Part shown: one piece after another, positions 60,101-64,000 of the stretch
Position numbering within the stretch: position 1 is the first letter of the stretch
How the letters are laid out: every line of letters starts with the position of its first letter
Assembly: GCF_008641065.1 (NCBI RefSeq)
Contig: NZ_VTRS01000009.1
Span: 52,602-116,601 of the forward strand
Source: Rhabdaerophilum calidifontis
GTDB taxonomy: Bacteria; Pseudomonadota; Alphaproteobacteria; Rhizobiales; Beijerinckiaceae
DNA length: 64,000 nt
Direction of reading: 5' to 3'
The notes under the pieces: generated by a model
Databases searched by the model: none
What the model was told of the DNA's origin: nothing
What the model saw: the letters and a program-made list of their open reading frames with translations, nothing else
Program-made: the position numbers and the translations under genes

Positions 60101-60717
60101 GCGATGTTGCGCCCCTCCAGCAGAGCCTCCTCACGGCCTCGAGTCTCCCAAGGCTTTCCGGAAAGCTCCAGGAACGCCGCCTTGAACGCCTCGAACTGAC
60201 CACGCTCATCGAGTTGCCGTTCGAACTGCGCAATGTGCGGCTGCTTGCCGTAATAGCCGCACATCTCGTCGAACACCTTCTGGAAAACCGATAGCAGCGC
60301 GTCGACGTCGTTCTTCGAGATTACGTCCGCCTTCTGGTCAATGTTGAACAGGATCGACTTCGAAGGGATCGACACGGCTTTGCGAAGGGCGCCAGCAAGC
60401 ATAGGCTCGTCCTTCAGCTTCTCAGCGAAGATGTCGAACGCCTTGATCCCGTCGACTTCGCGATTTTCCAGCAAGAGCGCCAGCATCTTCAGAAGATGCG
60501 ATTTGCCTGAGCCGAAGAAGCCTGAAATCCAGACGCCGTTCGCGGTCTTGTAGTTATTGTAGGCATCGAGGAACTGCTCAAGCCGTTGCCCGATCTCGCC
60601 GGTGATCACATACTCGTCGAGCTCGATCCGGAGGCTTGCTTCGTCGTCCGCCTTGATGACGCCATCGATGGCGCGGTCGACGGGCTTCTCAAAGATTTCG
60701 CGCATCGCAATCGTCAT
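57196..60717 (-). CDS. brxC: BREX P-loop ATPase BrxC
   Basis: A 1,173-residue ATPase. MREIFEKPVDRAIDGVIKAD opens it; Walker A GFFGSGKSH (66-74) and Walker B FFVDEVGQY (257-265) follow. The long helical C-terminal half includes LFGEAGTGLTEAEQDVLNHI and ends in a Pro-rich linker and a short beta tail (DIKVAYPRPYLAEEADVDQY). BrxC is a core BREX component, related to PglY, and likely couples ATP hydrolysis to complex remodelling. Confidence 0.97.
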   Translation of the reverse strand: MTIAMREIFEKPVDRAIDGVIKADDEASLRIELDEYVITGEIGQRLEQFLDAYNNYKTANGVWISGFFGSGKSHLLKMLALLLENREVDGIKAFDIFAEKLKDEPMLAGALRKAVSIPSKSILFNIDQKADVISKNDVDALLSVFQKVFDEMCGYYGKQPHIAQFERQLDERGQFEAFKAAFLELSGKPWETRGREEALLEGRNIAAAFARATGADPVDAKDILSQYRKDTRVSIEDFANTVKAWIDRQVPNFRLNFFVDEVGQYIADNVKLMTNLQTIAESLNTKCKGQAWIIVTAQQAITEVVGDMTARQENDFSKIQARFANRMPLNSADVAEVIQRRLLSKTDAAQIMLGNLHDKEENNLKTLFDFADGSIRLKNYRDREHFVASYPFPPYQYTLFQMAITSLSQHNAFEGKHSSVGERSMLGVFQEVAKTLADRPVGGLATFDLMFEGIRTALKSAVQQSIQIAERNLDDPFAVRVLKALFLVKYVKEFKPTVRNISVLLLSEFEADQAGQRRKIEDALARLERETYIQRNGEVYEFLTNEEKDVEAEIKALDVDPTEISKELETLAFDTILRHRKIKHLTTGYEYSFSRKLDDHLLGREYELSINIISPFSDDAAAPDAVRMRNMGREELAIVLQPDVRFIRDLTLFRQTDKFIRQSRSGSPQPGRDRIILEKGEQNGRRAKDLELRLRKLMAAARLFVRGDELDIGGDDPQDRIVKAFQALVDKVYVNLPMLRGVNYVEADIAKAASPTSTLFGEAGTGLTEAEQDVLNHIQSQARNGVKVSAKYLTERFGAKPYGWPTVATLCLTASLSGKGKCEARSDGTPLEGAELARALNNSHMLGNILLTPQLEFTSSQIRAAKDLYKELFGLPADGSDARVLGGEWAESIRKLADELNRLVTENHKYPFVAALEPLRDQVVAMVGKPAAWYITEPVKQEDSLLNAKEDILDKIRSFMGGAQREIYDDVRDFLQAQEANIGYVDATAGEKLRAALRDPDCYKGTAIQALKSELYALKDKVELDVLKERKAVIAAVDECADKVAQTAEFEALTPEQQDKIRRSVASHKAGLDTVTMIPILRDRANGARSGLMQQMLADIARMTQPPAPAPADPGMKERPAPAPRPPSYVNASDIKVAYPRPYLAEEADVDQYVNELRKTLMAEIAAGKKVIV

Positions 60718-60721
60718 CGGA

Positions 60722-61324
60722 TCAAACCTCGTAGTTCAGAATATTGAAGGCCCGGTAGTACTTGTCGTCGTGCAGGCGCCCGAACAGATCGAGTGAGGCC
60801 CCCGTTGCGAGCGCATGGGTGTAGCTGCCAGGGAAGAACAGGACGGTCGGCTTGTCCTTGGCCGTGCTCTGCAGATTGTTCAGCACGTTGTGCGACCGGA
60901 TGTATGGATAGACCTCGCCAACGCCGGAGAGGAAGATGACGTCATGCGGTGTGGCTTCGATGGCGTCGCCAATCTTCGGGATCAGGTTGGCTTTGGGATC
61001 CAGAACGGACTGCAGAAGCTCCCGGATCTCTCCTTTGTCGGTGTCCGACTCGATCTCGAGGATCTGCTCGAGGATGCCGCGCTCTTCGAGAATGCTGAGC
61101 GAGAGGTCGTAAAGGCTCAGGTCGAGAACGGCGATCCCGGCGTGTGTTATCCGGGTAACGAGATCCAGCCGGTCCTCAACCATCGACAGTCCTTCTTCTG
61201 CCGGATAAGGGCAGATGAAGAACGGCACCTCATTTCCGAGGCCTTGCTTGGTCAGGAACCGCTGGCTGGTGACGACCTTGAATAGATGCTCTGCCCGCTC
61301 TTTGCGGCTGGTCGGCTTTCTCAC
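60722..61324 (-). CDS. brxB: BREX protein BrxB (DUF1788)
   Basis: A 200-residue DUF1788 protein: KTSRKERA-like start MRKPTSRKERAEHLFKVV, EVPFFICPYPAEEGLSMVED, DVIFLSGVGEVYPYIRSHNV, PTVLFFPGSYTHALATGASL. Core BREX component of unsettled activity. It overlaps brxA by four bases and ends four bases before brxC starts. Confidence 0.95.
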   Translation of the reverse strand: MRKPTSRKERAEHLFKVVTSQRFLTKQGLGNEVPFFICPYPAEEGLSMVEDRLDLVTRITHAGIAVLDLSLYDLSLSILEERGILEQILEIESDTDKGEIRELLQSVLDPKANLIPKIGDAIEATPHDVIFLSGVGEVYPYIRSHNVLNNLQSTAKDKPTVLFFPGSYTHALATGASLDLFGRLHDDKYYRAFNILNYEV

Positions 61325-61941
61325 AAAGCGCCTCCATCATGGCTCAATCCAGGAAACACGACGAGGTCCCTTGGATTTTTCTCTGCCAGGATCGCCTTGA
61401 GCCGCGGCGAGACATAGGCCGACAGGATCTTGTTATCGTCGGAGATCACGTTTGCTTCGCGCATCATCCGGAACAGCACCTGCCGCAGCTTTGCGCGGGT
61501 CGTCGGACTGATCCCGGCAAGGCCTTCATCCCATTCGGCTTTGGCGGCAAACAGGACGTCGAAACTTTCCAGCGGCAGGTCGAGTTGGAAGGAAAGAAAT
61601 CGCTCGTGGATGACTTCCGTCGCGAACTCTCGGACAAATCGGTATGCTCTGCAGGTCGCGAGCCACAGTAGGGCTTGCTGGTCTTGGCGATCTGCCACCT
61701 GGACGAGATAGCCGAGCTCTTCATCGCTCAAGGTCGAAATCCGATTCACGATCTCACGAAGCGTTCTGCGACGCGACGCGGCCTTGGGGAGGGACGTCAC
61801 ACCTCCCTCCAAGGCGCGCCGCAACGTGGCGTCCCACGCCTCCGATGGCGCGTGCATTCGGGCAACTTCGACGCTTTCGTTAAGCAGCAGTCCTCCAACG
61901 GCGAAAGACATCTTGTAAGGCTGGTGGTCTGCACCCGTCAT
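61321..61941 (-). CDS. brxA: BREX protein BrxA (DUF1819)
   Basis: A 206-residue DUF1819 protein: KMSFAVGGLLLNESVEVARM, RRRTLREIVNRISTLSDEEL, QALLWLATCRAYRFVREFAT, VLFRMMREANVISDDNKILS. BrxA is a small helical DNA-binding core BREX protein. Its start overlaps the regulator stop (ATGA), so the operon begins with the regulator. Confidence 0.95.
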   Translation of the reverse strand: MTGADHQPYKMSFAVGGLLLNESVEVARMHAPSEAWDATLRRALEGGVTSLPKAASRRRTLREIVNRISTLSDEELGYLVQVADRQDQQALLWLATCRAYRFVREFATEVIHERFLSFQLDLPLESFDVLFAAKAEWDEGLAGISPTTRAKLRQVLFRMMREANVISDDNKILSAYVSPRLKAILAEKNPRDLVVFPGLSHDGGAL

Positions 61942-62810
61942 CGTGCCGAGCTCCCATCTTGCAGATGAACCACATCACGATTCAGGAGAACGATCTGCTG
62001 ATCCTGCGGCTTCCTAGCGCCGGGATCAGTATCAAGCCCGAGACGCCTGAGCGCGTAGTACAGCAACGCCCGCCGGACTATGATCTTCGCCTTGCCGGCC
62101 CGCATGCCGTAGTCGAGCGCGATGACCTTCGCCTGCGTCTCCGATAGGTCGGGGTGGGGGGCGACTTCCAAGGTGACCTCTGAGTGCCAGTCGCGGTCAT
62201 TCTCGGCCGAGGTATCGCTTTCCCGCGATCCGCGGATGTCGAGGATCCGTGAGAGCAGGAAATCCTTGAAGCTTTCGTCGGTAAGGCAGAACGCCCGCGC
62301 GTGCCAGCGGAAGCCGTCGAAGGCGATGGCGTGAGGTGCAATCCAGCGCCATCGCGGCTCGGGGCTGGACAGGGACTGGTATTTAACCTCGATCGCCTCG
62401 GAGCGACGGATGGCGCCGACCACGGAGCGGAGCGTCACCGGATTGACCCCGCGCACCGGCGTCGGCGCGGCCGCATAGGGCGGGAGACCCGCGATCCAGG
62501 AATCCTCGCGGTCGAGGATCCCGTCCGCGACCGAGCGCAGCTGGGCGAGATAGCGGCTGGCGTCGGGCTCGAGGAAGTGCGGCTTGAAGGCTGAGCCGCG
62601 GACATAGGTTCGCGCGCTCTTGTCGTAGACCATGTTGTCCGGCGCGAAGCCGATGTAGCGGTTCAGGTCGGTGGACGCCTGGTTCACCGAGACCCCGAAC
62701 TGGTCCATCAGATCGCTTCGGTTCACATGCCCCTCCCAGAACAGGCGGAACTCTATGAACTCGAGGCGCTGCTCGACGCCCCAACGAAGTTCCGACCTGT
62801 CGCTCTCCAT
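61938..62810 (-). CDS. brxR: WYL-domain transcription regulator of BREX (BrxR-like)
   Basis: A 290-residue regulator. Residues ~5-70 are a winged helix (EQRLEFIEFRLFWEGHVNRS, MDQFGVSVNQASTDLNRYIG). Residues ~125-200 form the WYL domain (RSEAIEVKYQSLSSPEPRWR, WIAPHAIAFDGFRWHARAFC). A C-terminal WCX-type domain follows. The layout matches BrxR proteins that sit first in BREX operons and repress them until a ligand binds. ATG 62810 is preceded by GGAGAGCGTG, supporting it over the ATG at 62858. Confidence 0.92.
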   Translation of the reverse strand: MESDRSELRWGVEQRLEFIEFRLFWEGHVNRSDLMDQFGVSVNQASTDLNRYIGFAPDNMVYDKSARTYVRGSAFKPHFLEPDASRYLAQLRSVADGILDREDSWIAGLPPYAAAPTPVRGVNPVTLRSVVGAIRRSEAIEVKYQSLSSPEPRWRWIAPHAIAFDGFRWHARAFCLTDESFKDFLLSRILDIRGSRESDTSAENDRDWHSEVTLEVAPHPDLSETQAKVIALDYGMRAGKAKIIVRRALLYYALRRLGLDTDPGARKPQDQQIVLLNRDVVHLQDGSSAR

Positions 62811-62833
62811 CACGCTCTCCCGGCTCGGGCGAT

Positions 62834-62852
62834 GCGCACGATAACTATGCGC
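62834..62852. promoter_or_regulatory. Candidate BrxR operator (GCGCA-N9-TGCGC)
   Basis: GCGCA (62834-62838) and TGCGC (62848-62852) are inverted arms around CGATAACTA, 24 bases upstream of the brxR start. The AT-rich centre in GC-rich DNA and the place between the promoter and the regulator gene suit autorepression. Confidence 0.5.
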
Positions 62853-62967
62853 GCCCATTTACTGGGCCTGAGCCGAGGCTAGCCGAGCCGGGAAGGTGGC
62901 GCAATCGAAATGCGCCGCAAATCAGAGCTTTGGAGCGTGACTTGCGGCCGGGAGGTCGCCAATGGCG

Positions 62968-63171
62968 TCAGAGCGCGACGATCCGCTGATCAGCAGTGGA
63001 TTGAATGACCTCTTGCTCGAACGCCTCGATGTCGCTGACGCGGTAGACGACGCGTCCGCCGAGCTTCATGTATGCCGGGCCTTCGCCAGCCCACCGCCAC
63101 CGTTCCAGTGTGCGGTGCGAGATGGTCCAGCGGTCGGCGAGTTCTTTCTGGGTCATGCAGTTCCGTTTCAT
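62968..63171 (-). CDS. AlpA/MerR-like HTH protein beside BREX (paralogue of the 10638 gene)
   Basis: A 67-residue DNA-binding protein: MTQKELADRWTISHRTLERW, then RWAGEGPAYMKLGGRVVYRV. Over about 38 core residues it differs from the phage early gene at 10638-10844 at a single position, yet many codons differ synonymously. GGAGGACAAT precedes the ATG at 63171. It is upstream of brxR on the same strand, separated by 157 bases, and may control excision or BREX expression. Confidence 0.82.
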   Translation of the reverse strand: MKRNCMTQKELADRWTISHRTLERWRWAGEGPAYMKLGGRVVYRVSDIEAFEQEVIQSTADQRIVAL

Positions 63172-63893
63172 ATTGTCCTCCATCTGAGCAACTCGACATG
63201 GTTGCGTCTGAACGAAGGCGTGAAAGAAAATGCGAGGCAAGTCAGTTAGTTGCGCAAGTCCGCGCATTGCGTCTGGTTTGGCGACAGCGGGGAATTCGAG
63301 CGGGGATCAGCGCCCCGGTTTTGGGAAGTTCCGAACGGACGCAACCGAGAGAAAACGATTAATAATCGCTTGGAGACGAGCGATCTCGTGTAGTTCTGCC
63401 AGCGCATGACTGCGGGACTCTGAGCCGAGATTTTCGATGACTCATTCCCTCCGCCATTCACGTCAAATTAAGCGTCTCTCGGCGCGCTGCGCAACGGCAG
63501 ATAGTGCAACGTTTCAAAGGCTTTGCAGGTTCGACCTCTGCACTGCCCAGCCGACAAACTCCGTGCGACATTCTCCAAATGGACCATTTCTCTCCGGACC
63601 TGTGGACTGAGGCCCGCAAGATACGGCCGGAAACCCTATGCATTTCAGTATTTTAGGCAGAAGAGCCTGACCGCGGAGTTGGTTTCGGCAATGGTGAGGA
63701 ATTGATCATTGGTGGCGTAGGGTGGCCCTGACTTGCCGGGGGAATGCCTGAAGCTGATTGGAGCAGGCAGGCTGTCCTCTTTCCTTGAGGGCGAGGTCAG
63801 GCTGTGGCGCCGATCTCGATTTGGCCTTCGGTCCCCAGCAGCCATTCCTCCAATACTGTGATCGCGCTGTTCACAGAGCTGGCTCGGGAAATC
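63172..63893. other. Right-edge intergenic region without a supported gene
   Basis: About 720 bases. Short open frames on both strands look like chance. The sequence CATTCCCTCCGCCATTCA near 63439-63456 shares only CTCCGCCAT with the 3' end of tRNA-Ser. The part from ~63645 may be debris of an older mobile element, but I cannot name it. The minus-strand HTH promoter should lie in 63172-63260. Confidence 0.45.
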
Positions 63894-64000
63894 TGGACAG
63901 CGGGGATAAGTGGAAATTCTGCCTGAGATCGGCATGATGCCGTGAACAGGAGAGACCATGACGAGACGACCGCGCCGGAACCATAGCCCGGCTTTCAAGG
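63894..64000 (+). mobile_element. Left end of an IS3-family insertion sequence (cut by window edge)
   Basis: The OrfA start at 63958 and the leader before it match the layout of IS3-family elements in alphaproteobacteria. TGGACAGCGGGGATAAGTGG at 63894 is the probable left terminal repeat, assigned from its TG start and distance to OrfA. The rest lies beyond the window. Confidence 0.65.
63958..64000 (+). CDS. IS3-family transposase OrfA, first residues
   Basis: Only MTRRPRRNHSPAFK is visible. This basic start, ending in the beginning of the helix-turn-helix (SPAFK), is highly characteristic of IS3-family OrfA proteins. AGGAGAG precedes the ATG. The gene continues past the window. Confidence 0.8.
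   Translation, partial: MTRRPRRNHSPAFK

Noticed and set aside
63439..63456. CATTCCCTCCGCCATTCA as the right-hand copy of the tRNA-Ser 3' end (attR).
   Set aside because: Only nine contiguous bases (CTCCGCCAT) match the tRNA end, too few in GC-rich DNA, and the integrase is a serine recombinase that does not require tRNA homology.
63645..63998. A minus-strand 117-codon frame at the right edge as a gene.
   Set aside because: It crosses the IS left end and the OrfA start on the other strand, has no plausible ribosome binding site, and shows no family motif I can name.

Overview
The window comes from a GC-rich alphaproteobacterium. The left 2.7 kb is ordinary chromosome: obgE, a GNAT acetyltransferase, rpmA and rplU on the minus strand, then tRNA-Ser(CGA) on the plus strand. 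The L21 sequence, with its C-terminal helix-hairpin-helix extension, looks more like Hyphomicrobiales than Rhodobacterales. The phage genes resemble prophages of both orders, so I do not name a genus.

From just after tRNA-Ser to near the right edge lies one large accessory block. About 4.3-9.6 kb (minus strand) holds a serine recombinase operon (small ORF, DUF2924 protein, recombinase, HTH partner), an AlbA_2/Schlafen-type gene, an unknown gene and a LexA-like repressor. From 9.7 to 20.0 kb (plus strand) there is a phage replication and recombination module: HTH regulator, AAA ATPase, candidate ssDNA-binding protein, SF2 helicase, Cas4/RecB-like nuclease, primase-helicase and a RuvC-like resolvase. 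An alternating inverted-repeat array at 18.43-18.67 kb directly follows the primase-helicase and may be an origin. From 20.5 to 24.7 kb are a ParB-methyltransferase, a C5 methyltransferase whose coding signal changes frame, and small regulators.

From 24.8 to 48.1 kb is a virion module. It has lambda-type terminase, gpW and portal genes and a fused protease-capsid gene. The tail is a siphovirus tail with a -1 frameshift in the assembly chaperone. After the tape measure come GTA-like DUF2460, DUF2163, NlpC/P60 and TIM-barrel genes, lysis genes including nested spanins, and a C1q-like tail fibre. Two antisense cargo units interrupt it: a GIY-YIG-type gene (32.6-33.5 kb) and a vapBC pair (35.7-36.2 kb).

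From 62.8 down to 48.1 kb (minus strand) is a complete type 1 BREX phage-defence operon: WYL regulator, brxA, brxB, brxC, pglX, pglZ and brxL, ending in a GIY-YIG/DUF4357 gene. BrxL keeps its AAA+ core, but its C-terminus resembles the phospholipase-D-like domain of MITD1 instead of a Lon protease domain. Upstream of BREX sits a small AlpA-like HTH gene nearly identical in protein to one in the phage early region. The window ends in an IS3-family element. Both ends of the accessory block remain unproven: I could not find a convincing att repeat.
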